A DNA stretch of 64,000 nt from Diphasiastrum complanatum (lineage: Eukaryota > Streptophyta > Lycopodiopsida > Lycopodiales > Lycopodiaceae), in assembly GCA_029204225.1 (NCBI GenBank), contig CM055096.1, positions 38,931,866 through 38,995,865 of the forward strand, in the 5' to 3' direction. The notes beneath the pieces are model-generated. The model was not told where the DNA came from. It was given only the letters and a program-made list of their open reading frames with translations, and did not search any database. The stretch's first letter is position 1; each line of letters starts with the position of its first letter. Shown piece after piece: positions 1 to 9,639 of this stretch. The position numbers were made by a program, and so were the translations under genes.

Positions 1-155
1 AGCAATCCGGCATGCTATCTTTGGAGGTTGCAAAATCATTTTTCTTGTTTCATTTAGCAAGTCGGCTTGCTATCTTTGAAGGTTGCCAAAAAAAAATTTC
101 TAGTTGATTTACTTAGCATGGGTGTGCTATGTTCAAAGGCTGCGAAAAATATTTT
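1..155. repeat. Short tandem repeat at the left edge, about 57-bp unit
   Basis: Three diverged copies follow one another, each starting AGCA and carrying a core like TGCTATCTTTGAAGGTTGC followed by an A/T-rich tail. Copies start near 1, 56 and 113. The array runs off the left edge, so its full length is unknown. No coding capacity is seen. Confidence 0.6.
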
Positions 156-1549
156 GAAATAACATTTTTACTCAAAATTTGATTTTTAATTGTTTCAAAA
201 TACCTTTTCCATTTTAGAATTGAAAATTTTCAACCTATCAAATCTATAATTTATCCACAAAAATACAATGTAATACCTTAACATTAGATCTTGTTCATGA
301 CAATGATGGTTTGATACTTGAATTGCCACATAGAGCACAATTTGGTACTCCCATTATCACATAGACTATATGATTTGTTTTACGTGAGAAAGTTGAATGG
401 TTGTGAATGGTTCACATGATACAATGACTCAAGTTATGGCGTCCAAGCCTTTTGTGGTATTGGAAAATGAAAAGCCAATTTTAATGCGACAAAAAAGAAA
501 AAAAAAAAAAAGTGGACACAATACCATAGAAGGAAGATGTGCTAGGAATTGTCATGACACCTATCAAGAGACATAGTGAGAGAATTTTTAGTAGCAAAGA
601 GGTGGAAACAAATAATGTCACTTCCAAAGTAGTCTCACATTGAAATCCATTGAAATTTTTGCATCTAGTTAGCATATTATTGTAGTTAGAGTCAAAATGC
701 AGTTAATATTACATGGCATGCCATGTAATATCACATGGCATGCCATTTGCTACATAATCGGTGAACCATGGGTAGAATGAAACTCGCAAAAAATTTACTC
801 GTAGATTGTCAAAACCCGATATTATTGGCAATACTATTGTGGAGAGTTTTCGATGTAAATGTCTCAGTAGTGATTAAAATAAAGAGCATAAGAATGTGTC
901 TCATCATTTTAATATATAGTACAAGGTGATCATAAGAACACAAAGCTATCTACCATCCAGAGATTCTTCTAGAAATTGGGAGACAAGTGAACAATCTTCT
1001 TCCCACTTGCAAACAATAAACAATAGTTCGTGGGAGCTGTACTGAGTCCCATAAGAGAGTAAATGTCAAGGAACAAAAGTTGATGGGTGGGGATAATGCG
1101 TGTACGATAATTTCTATTGTTGCGTCCTTTTTTTTTTAATTTAATAGCATTTTATTAGTGATTCCGATGGACGACAAGAAAATTACATAATTGGTAATAT
1201 TGAGCTCAACAATAAAAGTTTCACCTACCAAATAACTATCAAATAACAATCAATCGATAGCCATCTTGCATCCACAATGATTTTGTTTGCAACATTTAGT
1301 AACTAAACCATGTACTTTATATTTTTGAAAGTAAAAGGTTTGTATGTGAATAAGACCTGTTCATTCACTAGCCTTTATTAAGTGCATATGAATATTTTTC
1401 TATCATGAACACATCAGTCGTGGATGTGTCCCCGATAAAACATGTAGGAATAGAGACTATAGATAGATGAATCTATTCATCATCACAGTACGATGAATAG
1501 TGTTCATCTTGGCTACAAGAGCAAAAGTTTATTTGAAATCAATACTTTT
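156..1549. other. A/T-rich sequence without a recognisable gene
   Basis: No convincing ORF or domain is visible. The only structured item is the perfect palindrome at 706-731, listed separately. Confidence 0.5.
706..731. repeat. 26-bp perfect palindrome
   Basis: The left half reads ATATTACATGGCA and the right half is its exact reverse complement, so the centre is GGCATGCC. A second copy of the core, ATGGCATGCCAT, follows within about 5 bases. It could form a cruciform or bind a dimeric factor; no function is shown. Confidence 0.85.
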
Positions 1550-1554
1550 TTGTT

Positions 1555-2060
1555 TTGCTACCAAATGAGCCTTATACTTGTCAAGTGTTCCATTCGACCT
1601 GTATTTATCTTGTAGATACTCTTGGTACCTATAGGCTTCTGATTTTTGGATGGTGGCACCAAATTTCATGTGTCATTCTTCATTCTGGAATTGTATTCCT
1701 CTTGCATGGCTTTCATCCAAAGATCACTAGTCATAGCATCCCTCTCAAGGGAGTTAGGTTCATTAGTGTTAAGCACACTAAGCCATATATGCATAATTGA
1801 CATAAGATTTAGGTTCTCTTGGCCTAAGTTGCCTCTTGGAATCCTATTCACTCAATTATGGCAAAATACAATCTTGACTATTACCAATCACTTTTAAATA
1901 CCATTTTGGTCTCTTTGAAACAATAGCATGATCTTGTACATCAACATCAATATGAGAAGAAACGCAAGTAGAAGTAATAAGGGTATTTTCACCACTAGGT
2001 TATTGATTACCTTCAACAGGTGGATGTGTAGCACCATCATGAACTTTGTCATTCAAGATC
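1555..2060 (-). pseudogene. Ty1/copia pol fragment, integrase-RT linker and start of RT
   Basis: On the minus strand the segment reads first a linker-like RPKWYLKVIGNS block and then, after a frameshift, EPNSLERDAM...LWMKAMQEEYNSRMKNDTW. That is the conserved start of copia reverse transcriptase (acidic E-P-x-S block, W-x-x-A-M-x-E-E, and N-D-T-W). Several stops and at least one frameshift interrupt it, and the RT palm motifs are missing. It is a dead fragment in the opposite orientation to the copia gag at 3248. Confidence 0.7.
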
Positions 2061-2864
2061 ATCAAGAATAACTCATGGTTCAGTCTATCGACACTTCAAT
2101 GGTAAGTCAAATGACTGTTATTTATTACTATCAGCTAAGACATTTTGACTATGATAAATATATCATGTTGTAGGCTCAACTAACTTTTGAGTCTTTGATG
2201 TGAAAAATTGCCTACATTGGCAAATCTAGCCATGTAGAATATTGTACATTTTGTCAATATTGTTTGTTGGTTACTTGAATGGCCAAAGTGCCACTTGTAC
2301 ATACACACCTAAAGTAGGTTACCACGAGTCAAGAGGAGTGGTTGTGTCCATTTGGTAGTGATTCCTACTTTGTAGGATCTAGACCATGATTTATGATGAG
2401 ATTTGTACCTACCAAGCATGACTCTTGGATCTAGGCTAGGGTTTTCACATTAGGGCAAGAAAGTGGAGTCTACTTCCTTATTACATGCTGGATTTTCACC
2501 TAACTTAGCAAAGAAAGTGTGTTTTACTATGTATTCCCATTCTCCATAGTGAGAAGATAGAAACTTTTTGGAGCCTCAAGGAGAAACTCGAGTTTCCTCT
2601 CATTGTATGGTGATTACTCTTGATTTCCAATGAAACCCAGCTTTGGCACTTTGTAAACACTATCTACAGGCCGTACTACAGCCTTATTTCCACACGTGTG
2701 GAGTTGGATTGCACTTATTGATCAATGCTTTAATTGTCTCTACTTGTTTCCTATCAAGCTGCTAAACTAGATCTTGTTTTCTGATAGATTGTTTAACAAG
2801 CATACAATCACCTTGTGGATCATTCAAAGATCCATTTATGGTCCTTGGTACTGTACTTTTCACA
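2061..2864 (+). repeat. Probable 5' LTR and flank of a copia element
   Basis: This stretch has no gene. It lies directly before a tRNA primer-binding site and a copia gag, so its right part is most likely the 5' LTR, ending near ...CTTTTCACA. The left LTR boundary was not resolved and no partner LTR was found in the window. Confidence 0.45.
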
Positions 2865-2877
2865 TGGTATCAGAGCC
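2865..2877 (+). promoter_or_regulatory. Primer-binding site for initiator-Met tRNA (copia)
   Basis: TGGTATCAGAGCC matches the sequence complementary to the 3' end of plant initiator-methionine tRNA, which primes minus-strand DNA synthesis in most plant Ty1/copia and many Ty3/gypsy elements. It sits 370 bases before the gag start. Confidence 0.85.
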
Positions 2878-3247
2878 AAGTACAAGGCCATTGATCAGTG
2901 TAATCCAGTTTTAGCAGGTTTTGGTGCAAAAAGCTAGTATTGGAAGGGCGAGCGGGTATCCAGGTTTTGGTGAGGGAATTTGATCCCAAACTTTTTCAGG
3001 ATCAAAATCCGTACTGTTCACACGTATGGGCATCTCTGAACTAGCATTTAATAACCCATATTCATTGGATCATAGAAAATTCATCTGGTGTCAGTTTGAT
3101 GTAATTTTTGGTGCAAATCCTAGGATAAGCTACCAAGATCACTTGCCATTGATTAGTTTTGAATTTGTTTCATGAAAACTAATTAATCTAGGGTAATTTC
3201 AGACCTTCTTAAAGTGGAAGCTAGGTCTTGAAAGTACATCAAAGTGA

Positions 3248-3925
3248 ATGAGAGAGATAGAGTCAGTTTTTTGTCCAAGAATAGCCAAGATTGGCAAGAT
3301 TTGCTTGAGAGTAGTTTTCATCTCAGTATCATCATGTAAAAGTGCTAAAGAGGCTTGGGAATCTTTAAAATCTATCTATGAGTCTAGTAACACTTCGAGG
3401 GTTCTCATGCTTAGGAATCAGATTCTACAAAGCATGAAGAGAAGTGATGAGAGTGCACAGGATTATGTGCTAAGAATCAAGTCTCTCAATAGGGAGTTAG
3501 CTTCCATTGGAGAGAAGATTCAAGATAGTGAGCTTGTTCAGATTGTCCTCAATGGTCTAGGGAGTGGCTTTACAAATTTGGTCCAAAGCTTTGCAATCCA
3601 AGACACCTTGCCTACTATAGAAAAGCTACACAGTGTATTAGTGGCTGAAGAGTGTAGGATGATGCATACCAATGCAAGAATGAATGCTATTTCTCTGCAA
3701 GATGGTGATGAAAAAGCTAATTTCTCATTCAAAGGCAAGAAGAATACCAATGGCAAGAAGAAGCACTTCAAGGAGACCAAGGAGGAGGATGAGGCTTCAA
3801 GCTCAAAGGGAAAGATCAAAGACAAGTCTAAGTACAAATGTTTTTTCTGTGAAAAGAAAAGACATTTTGCATCAGAATGTCTCGAGAAGAAGAAGCAACA
3901 TTGCACATTAGGAGGAGGAGGATGA
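3248..3925 (+). CDS. Ty1/copia gag (UBN2-type) with zinc knuckle
   Basis: The 225-residue reading frame encodes a retrotransposon capsid protein. AKEAWESLKSIYES near residues 34-47 and the following helices (LRNQILQSMK, ...LNGLGSGFTNLVQSF) match the copia gag/UBN2 pattern. A lysine-rich linker leads to a CCHC zinc knuckle, C-F-F-C-x4-H-x4-C, near residues 196-209, with R-H in place of the usual G-H. The start before residue 1 is uncertain because copia gag is normally longer. The frame ends in TLGGGG-stop at a GGA repeat, and the protease continues in another frame from 3936, so a 1-base slip in the repeat probably split one gag-pol polyprotein. It is not a host gene. Confidence 0.85.
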   Translation: MREIESVFCPRIAKIGKICLRVVFISVSSCKSAKEAWESLKSIYESSNTSRVLMLRNQILQSMKRSDESAQDYVLRIKSLNRELASIGEKIQDSELVQIVLNGLGSGFTNLVQSFAIQDTLPTIEKLHSVLVAEECRMMHTNARMNAISLQDGDEKANFSFKGKKNTNGKKKHFKETKEEDEASSSKGKIKDKSKYKCFFCEKKRHFASECLEKKKQHCTLGGGG

Positions 3926-3935
3926 AGAGTCATCC

Positions 3936-4250
3936 TTGATGGTTTTCAACAAACCACCATCATCCAAGAGCAACACCAATGATTCTTGGTGGATTGATAG
4001 TGGGGCTAGTTCCCACATGACATATCAAAAGGACATATTCTTCACTTTACTTTCTTACAATGATTTACATAGATCAATCTATACTGCAAGTAGTCAAGAA
4101 TGTAAGATAAGTGGAATAGGAACAATTCCCTTGTATGTGGGATCATCCAAAAGGATGAATCTTGATAATGTTCTTTATGTTCCTAAGTTAACCAAGAATT
4201 TGCTTAGTGTTGGCCAGTTAATGGATAATGGCCTAGATGTACAATTTAGG
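3936..4250 (+). pseudogene. Ty1/copia aspartic protease fragment
   Basis: It encodes the retropepsin part of a copia polyprotein. W-W-I-D-S-G-A-S-S-H-M carries the catalytic D-S/T-G motif, followed by the flap region and the conserved LDNVLYVPKLTKNLLSVGQL block that leads into pre-integrase. It is frameshifted relative to the gag ahead of it. Homology stops after NGLDVQF at about 4245; from there the minus strand carries a copia pre-integrase segment, so this gene is joined tail to tail with an inverted fragment. Confidence 0.85.
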
Positions 4251-4251
4251 C

Positions 4252-4335
4252 ATGGAGTTTCTACTTTAAGCTCCCATAATTGAGATGACCAAACCTCGTG
4301 TGCCATAAAGAACTTTGATCATTATTGTACTCGCA
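4252..4335 (-). pseudogene. Inverted copia pre-integrase fragment
   Basis: On the minus strand the segment reads ...NNDQSSLWHTRFGHLNYG, which is the GAG-pre-integrase motif L-W-H-x-R-x-G-H-L that normally follows copia protease on the same strand. Here it is inverted and abuts the + strand protease. Only about 28 codons are recognisable. Confidence 0.7.
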
Positions 4336-4713
4336 CTTGCATATTGCTCCAAAGTTGTTTCTAGAACACAAAGCTTATTATTTGCTCATGTGTCTTGTGC
4401 TACAATTCTAAAGTGATTCTTCATGTCTTTGATAAAAAATGATCTTTGTAAAATTCAACTTTGTAGTTTTTATCGAGTAAACAATAAAACGTCTCCCAAG
4501 ACTCCCAATCCCAGTAGAGCTCCAAGAACACAGTGGGAAAGTCAGTAGACAAAACCAACCCTACCAATCCTAGATCTTCTCTGATCTAGACCCCGAGCAC
4601 TAGGGAATTTGGCAAATCACTAAGATAGGAAGCGCTTACCAATCCGACAACATAACGACCACAAACTCTTAATGATCCTTAGAAGGTTATTCAATTAAAC
4701 CGAGAACTGAAGA
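4336..4713. other. Unassigned spacer
   Basis: No domain or repeat was recognised between the inverted copia fragment and the coiled-coil ORF. It may be the leader of the element carrying that ORF. Confidence 0.4.
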
Positions 4714-5727
4714 TTGCCCGAGGCACAATTTGAAGTTGATTTGAAGAAGGCCAATGAGTCCGCTCAAAGACTAGAAGATTACGTGGCTAGTCTTCATAAT
4801 GCACTTCTAACGGCACAAGACAAAGTTGACAAGGCGGTCCAAGATTCAAAAGAACAGGTCTTGTTGTTGGCAGGTCAATTGGACTTAGCGAAGTTGGAAT
4901 ACGAACTACTTCGAGGTGAATTGGACGCAACCACCCTTGAACGTGATTCCTATTTGCAAACCCAAGTGCTTGATCGCCCAGTCACACCGGACAAAATTAG
5001 ATACTTGTTCCAAAAAGTGGAAACCTATCGTACTACACTAGCGGGGTTTCAAAAAAAAATTGACAAACTCAAAAGGACGGCAGCCACTGATCTTGGCAAG
5101 GCAAAGGCAATTATAAATGATTATGAGAAAGTAGTCGCTTAGGTGTTGGAAGCCGGGCCTCAAATCCCAGTTCCACTCATGCCGCAGTTCTCCCCTCAGC
5201 ACCAGGAAGAGACACGAATCGATACAGGGTTGAATGCGGGCATAGACCAAGGAGACACTCCAGACATTCCAAACACAACGTCCATCCAACCTGCTGAAGC
5301 TGGTCCATCTTCATCAAGGGCCAGAGTCTTATTTCAGAAACCTATCACCATTGAGGATCAAATCCAGAATTTTTTACATCAACATCCGCATCTGTCCTCG
5401 AAGGGTGGCTAGATTATTAAGTTCAAAACCTTTGAGATAGAGGTTAGGAAAGAATTGGACAGCTTACCTGCATTGGGAGAGCAGGCGGCATGGTGTAAGA
5501 CAAGTTTTGAAAAAGCGCTTGATTCCATTACGAGTTACGTTGCCAACCCTCGCAGATTGCGAGTTGATCCTTATTATTTGCCGATGCCAAGACGCAATAA
5601 ATGGAAAAATTTGGGCGTGCCATTGGATCAAATCAGCATCCACACCCCAAATTGGCCCATAATTCATCAAACCTTCAATTGGCAAATTTCAGTCGATTTT
5701 ATTAGAGCTCTCCAATTTGTTATTTGA
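4714..5727 (+). pseudogene. Coiled-coil ORF broken by two in-frame TAG stops
   Basis: A single reading frame of about 338 codons is open apart from TAG at 5140-5142 and TAG at 5410-5412. Residues about 1-140 are Leu/Lys/Glu/Gln-rich heptads (RLEDYVASLHNALLTAQDKV and onward) typical of a coiled coil. Residues 145-230 are Pro/Ser/Gln-rich. The last part, from about 248, is basic with tryptophans (RRNKWKNLGVP). I do not recognise the family. LTR-like sequence follows directly, so an element-encoded structural (gag-like) protein is the likeliest reading, but a decayed host gene is possible. A conventional ATG was not secure for the first codon. Confidence 0.5.
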
Positions 5728-6334
5728 TAATTAGAAAGTCAATAAAAGGACTTTAGGCCTTTTTGCGGGACTTTTAAGTCGCAGGCCTAAAATGTCAAGT
5801 TAGTGAATAAAGTTGGGGTTCCCACCAGATTTCCAATTCAAATTGGTTCCCTCCAATTTTGAATGGGTTCCCACTCTTTTTTAAATTTGAATAGTTAGGG
5901 AGGTAGAATTGGACCAATAGGATTCTGAGGCCAGGGTCCTCCTCTCCATTATAAAAAGAGACCAACTCAAGTTTCCTACACATGTACATATCTTCATTTC
6001 AATAAAGCAGATTGGTTTACTTGTGAAATGGATTTATGGATGTCCTTACTCTCTCTCACTTTTCCTCCATCTCTCATGCTTTTCATGTATTTGCTAATTG
6101 TTGGATCTGATTGTTATTGGGATTGCATATTCTTATACTTTTTGTGAGAGAGAAAGGGAGAAAGAGAAAGAGTAAGCTTTCTTCATTATGGATGTAATGT
6201 TAATGATTGTAGTGTTAATACTTACTATTAATGGATGTTAGAGTTAAATTTGGCTCTCATGGGAACGAACCTCCGCGTGACGACTAACTTCTACTCTTTG
6301 ATGTAGATCTTGGGTTGAGGTTAGGATAGGAAAG
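5728..6334. repeat. LTR-like segment with nested hairpin
   Basis: The segment has no gene. It includes a compound hairpin (5749-5796), a TATA-like TATAAAAAG near 5951 and CAATAAAGC near 6000, a layout expected of an LTR (promoter then poly(A) signal). No second copy was found in the window, so the identity is tentative. Confidence 0.35.
5749..5796. repeat. Nested inverted repeat (hairpin)
   Basis: An outer stem pairs ACTTTAGGCCT with AGGCCTAAAATGT, and an inner stem pairs GACTT with AAGTC around a TT loop. Together they form a compact stem-loop right after the coiled-coil ORF. Confidence 0.6.
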
Positions 6335-6960
6335 AAACCCACTACAGCTTTTCAAATACGACTGTCCAGAATCGACCCATAAATTTTGGATCCTGATTGC
6401 TAACGATATTGGATGGCAGTCCATATAATTTGAACAAATGTTCAACAAAAACTTGAGCTAACTCAAACACTTTTACTGTAGTCTTTACTGAAATAAACAT
6501 AGCCAATTATGTTAACCGGTCAACCATGACCCAAATTGCATCATTTTGTTTATTTGTTCATGGTAGACCAACTACAAAATCCATCGAAATACTATCCCAT
6601 CGCATAGTAGAAATATCCAATGGATGCAATAGTCTACCAACCTTCAAGCGCTCTTCTTTATTCCACTGGCACTGATCACAATTCAACACATAAAATTCTA
6701 CTTAGGATTTTAACTTTGGCCAAACAAAGTCCCTTCATACCAAATCTAGTGTACTATGTATATCTGGATGTCCAGTACAAGGTGCGTCATGACATTCAAA
6801 CAAAAAAAAAAATTATAGCATCCATTCTTGGTACACAAACCTTCCCCCTTCAAAACAAGATCTCATTTCGGATGGAAAAGTCCACTACCTTCATATCTTT
6901 CACTACCAACTGATCACCTTGCAAATTTGTAACTGATTGAGAGCCTTTCATAACCTTTTC
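6335..6960 (-). pseudogene. Gypsy integrase fragment
   Basis: The minus strand reads ...CDQCQWNKEERLK (end of the H2C2 zinc-binding domain), then DSISMDFVVGLPW with the first catalytic Asp, then VMVDRLT and LYGLPSNIVSNQDPKFMGRFW with the second Asp region. The third catalytic residue is absent because the homology stops near 6335. It is about 200 recognisable residues, with stops. Confidence 0.8.
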
Positions 6961-6999
6961 CCAAATAGGTCCAAAATGAGAATTTTTTTCATAAAGACC

Positions 7000-7380
7000 T
7001 CAAAACGAAAGATAGAAGTCCATAATGATTTCAGTGAATGACAACTCATTCACCTCTCCATTTCGACTCAAGGCATCATCCACTTGATTTGACGATCCTT
7101 TAATATGTCTCAAATCAAAGTCGAATTCTTGCATCAGCTCAGCCCATCGAGCTTTTCGACCCCTTAGGTCTTTCTGATTACATAAATACTTCAATGGTTG
7201 ATGATTAGAGCACACTATAAATTGACTACCATATAAATAGTGTCTCCACGTCTTCAACGCTTGCACCACCACAAAAAGTTTTTTTTCCTGAGTAGTATAC
7301 CTAGTTTGAGCATCAGACAGTTTCTTACTCCCAAAAGCAACTGGCCTTCTCTCTTGAAGTAGAACTGCATACACTAGCAT
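7000..7380 (-). pseudogene. Gypsy RNase H domain
   Basis: The frame encodes RPVAFGSKKLSDAQTRYTTQEKKL, then ALKTWRHYLYGSQF, CSNHQPLKYL and KGSSNQVDDALSRNGE, the typical gypsy RNase H order. The usual T-D-H-x-x-L is S-N-H-x-x-L and V-A-D-A-L-S-R is V-D-D-A-L-S-R, so conserved acidic positions are altered. Confidence 0.85.
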
Positions 7381-7384
7381 CCAC

Positions 7385-7563
7385 TCAGGTATACCTTTTA
7401 AATCGCCGAGCGACTAGACAAAAATGTCTTGATACTCCTTCAATAATTCTATGAATTTTGCTAATTCCGATTCTCCAAGTGACTTTGAAACATGCGCAAA
7501 TTTACCTGGTGCAAGTTCAATTAGTTCAGTAGAATCTGGTAAAATGATTTCTTCTGAACGCAT
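7385..7563 (-). pseudogene. Fragment from another gypsy lineage (pre-RT segment)
   Basis: The minus strand reads ...LAPGKFAHVSKSLGESELAKFIELLKEYQDIF-stop-SLGDLKGIPEW. The pattern F-x-x-L-L-K-E-Y-x-D-x-F-x-W is the conserved stretch upstream of RT in Athila/Tat-like gypsy elements, which is out of place between RT and RNase H. I infer a recombinant or inserted fragment. Confidence 0.5.
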
Positions 7564-7629
7564 AGTTGAGAGGTGCAGCTATCATTTAATAATCCAAAAT
7601 AAACCCAAAAAAAATAAACCGTAAATCCC

Positions 7630-8246
7630 AAAAATGATTTAAGTTCTCTAATTTTCTAGGAATTGGCCACTCAAGAACTGCTTTTATCTTTTTCCGATCA
7701 ATCATAATCACCTTCCAAGATGTTACATGACCCAGATATAACAGTTCCTCTTTAAAGAATTCACACTTTGACTCTTTAGCATAAAGCTTCTCCTATCTCA
7801 ATATCATCAAGACAATACAAAGATGTTTTTTATGCTCTTTGAGTGTTTCACTATAGATGAGTATATCATCCAAAAACACTACAACGAACTTTCCAGATAT
7901 GGATGAAATAAATCATTCATCATCTGCTGGAAAGTGGCTTGAGCAGTGGTTAAACCAAACGGTAAAACCAAGAATTCATAATGACCAAAACTCATCCTAA
8001 AACCCATCTTCGAAACATCTTCTGGATGTATTCTAATCTGATGATAACCAGTTCGCAAATCAATCTTAGTAAAGTACGTGGCTCCACCCAAACGATCAAC
8101 TAGATCGTCCATTCTAGACAATGGATATTTATTTTTAATGGTAACCTTATTTGGCCCTTTATAGTCGACGCACATCCAAAAAGTACTATCCTTCTTGTCC
8201 CTCAGAAGAACCGGCGCTCCCCATGGCAATTTACTGGGCCGCTTGT
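7630..8246 (-). pseudogene. Gypsy reverse transcriptase, main part
   Basis: From [13 protein letters not shown] the frame runs through [52 protein letters not shown] and FLDDILIYS (the F/Y-x-D-D catalytic motif) to KCEFFKEELLYLGH. That is the complete gypsy RT palm and thumb. Stops after about 7880 show that it is decayed. Confidence 0.88.
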
Positions 8247-8744
8247 GACCCATACTGTAAGGGAAGCTCCCTAAGATCCTGCTTACAAGACAAAACACAA
8301 TGGAAAACACACTATGGAGCAACCACCCAACCAAGTAGAAGCAACCAATCGACTCTAGAAGCTTCACTCCCAAACCAAGGAATAGGAAGCATGAAGTAGA
8401 GTGAAACCCTGACAATGAATCAATGATCACAATGAGGAGTAGGACGAGTTTGGCCTCTTCTTATAGAGCCATGAGCAACCTGGGCACATAGCCCTGCATA
8501 GGCCTAAGTTCCCTATACATAGATTCACCTAGAATAGAGTCCTAAGCATGGACCAACTAAACTCTACACATGCATCGACTGTCCCAAACCTTGTCTAAAC
8601 TCCATTTAGTGTGTTTTGGGCCTCACAAGGATATTAGTTACTTTCGGGTCACGTCCAGTGTGACGTGGCATAACTAACAGCTTGATTTACTGGAGTACCG
8701 TGTATCCAAGACTAAGAGTATATTGAATCCTACTTACTGGCCAT
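8247..8744. repeat. About 0.5-kb insert inside the gypsy RT
   Basis: RT homology on the minus strand breaks between IEEYLRMCHV (right side) and [10 protein letters not shown] (left side); these blocks are adjacent in intact gypsy pol. The interval holds about 500 bases without coding homology. Its ends (TGTGACCC... left, ...TTACTGGCCA right) would fit a solo LTR, but no target duplication was found. Confidence 0.5.
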
Positions 8745-8960
8745 GGACATGACACATACGAAGATACTCCTCAATGTGCCGAGTCCCTTCCTCCTCTTCC
8801 TTCAGACTAAACCAATATAGTTGTCGGAAGATAGGTTGACTACCTGGAATTAATTCTATCGAATGATCTACGGACCTAGACGGTGGTAGACCATGTGGAA
8901 GTTCACTAAGGAATACATCACCGAATTCTTGCTTTAAATCTGCTAAAAATTATTCCTTTT
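8745..8960 (-). pseudogene. Gypsy pre-RT segment
   Basis: The minus strand reads [20 protein letters not shown] followed by FSLKEEEGTRHIEEYL. The L-P-x-G-L-P-P-x-R-x-V-D-H-x-I motif is diagnostic of the stretch just before gypsy RT. It is separated from its RT by the 8247-8744 insert. Confidence 0.8.
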
Positions 8961-9239
8961 CATGTTCAAGATCTAAATTACAACATTGACATCCATCACT
9001 CACAATGAAATTACTATCAATAATTGAATTAGAACTATCATTCACATCAGAAAATCCAAAAAGAATTTCACTTAAGCAAGTTTTTCAAACAATATAATAA
9101 CATTCAAAATTGTGAGCTTCCTTTATTAATTCCACCGACAAAATCATCAGAAACTGAGTACAAATATCATCTCCAAAAATGAATACACTTTTACCACTAC
9201 TATCAATAAACTGCAACTTATGTTAAAATCGATTTGCAA

Positions 9240-9510
9240 ACTATCAGATTTACCAAAGAACCACTCATATTCTAAAATTATGTCCGATTGGCCCATGTTT
9301 AATCAATTTTCTCAACATAGCCCTGCAGATCTAGGTCCAATCCCAGAACCATAACATCAAAAATTTCAGTGTCCGCCCCTGACACAAGCTTAACCATGTA
9401 CCAGTGGTCACTTGGCTTGGTAGGCACATGGAGTCTCTACACAAGTTGAGAATCAATAAAGTTATGAGTACTACTCGACCCAAACAACACATTCACATCT
9501 TTCCCTAACA
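9240..9510 (-). pseudogene. Gypsy protease-like (RVP_2) fragment
   Basis: The minus strand reads VLFGSSSTHNFIDSQLV, then RLHVPTKPSDHW and VKLVSGADTEIFDVMVLGLDL. The expected active-site D-S-G-A-T-H-N-F-I is changed to G-S-S-S-T-H-N-F-I, so the catalytic Asp is lost. An in-frame stop follows. Confidence 0.7.
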
Positions 9511-9639
9511 ATTTGCCCCTAACATGAAACAAATTGTGAGGACCAAAAGATAATGTACTGAATTGACACAAGTAGCATTAGTAACATCAATTTTCATTCT
9601 ACCTGCTAGCAGATCGACAGTTGTAAGTTTGATGAGGAC

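Noticed and set aside
2865-2877. tRNA gene suggested by initiator-Met complementarity
   Set aside because: Only the 3'-end complement is present, with no cloverleaf or internal promoter boxes; it is a primer-binding site. The same holds at 18594 and 25106.
3538-3933. 131-residue minus-strand ORF
   Set aside because: It is antisense to the copia gag, which has clear gag and zinc-knuckle motifs on the + strand.
8151-8399. 82-residue + strand ORF
   Set aside because: It is antisense to the gypsy RT and the RT insert; the real homology is on the minus strand.
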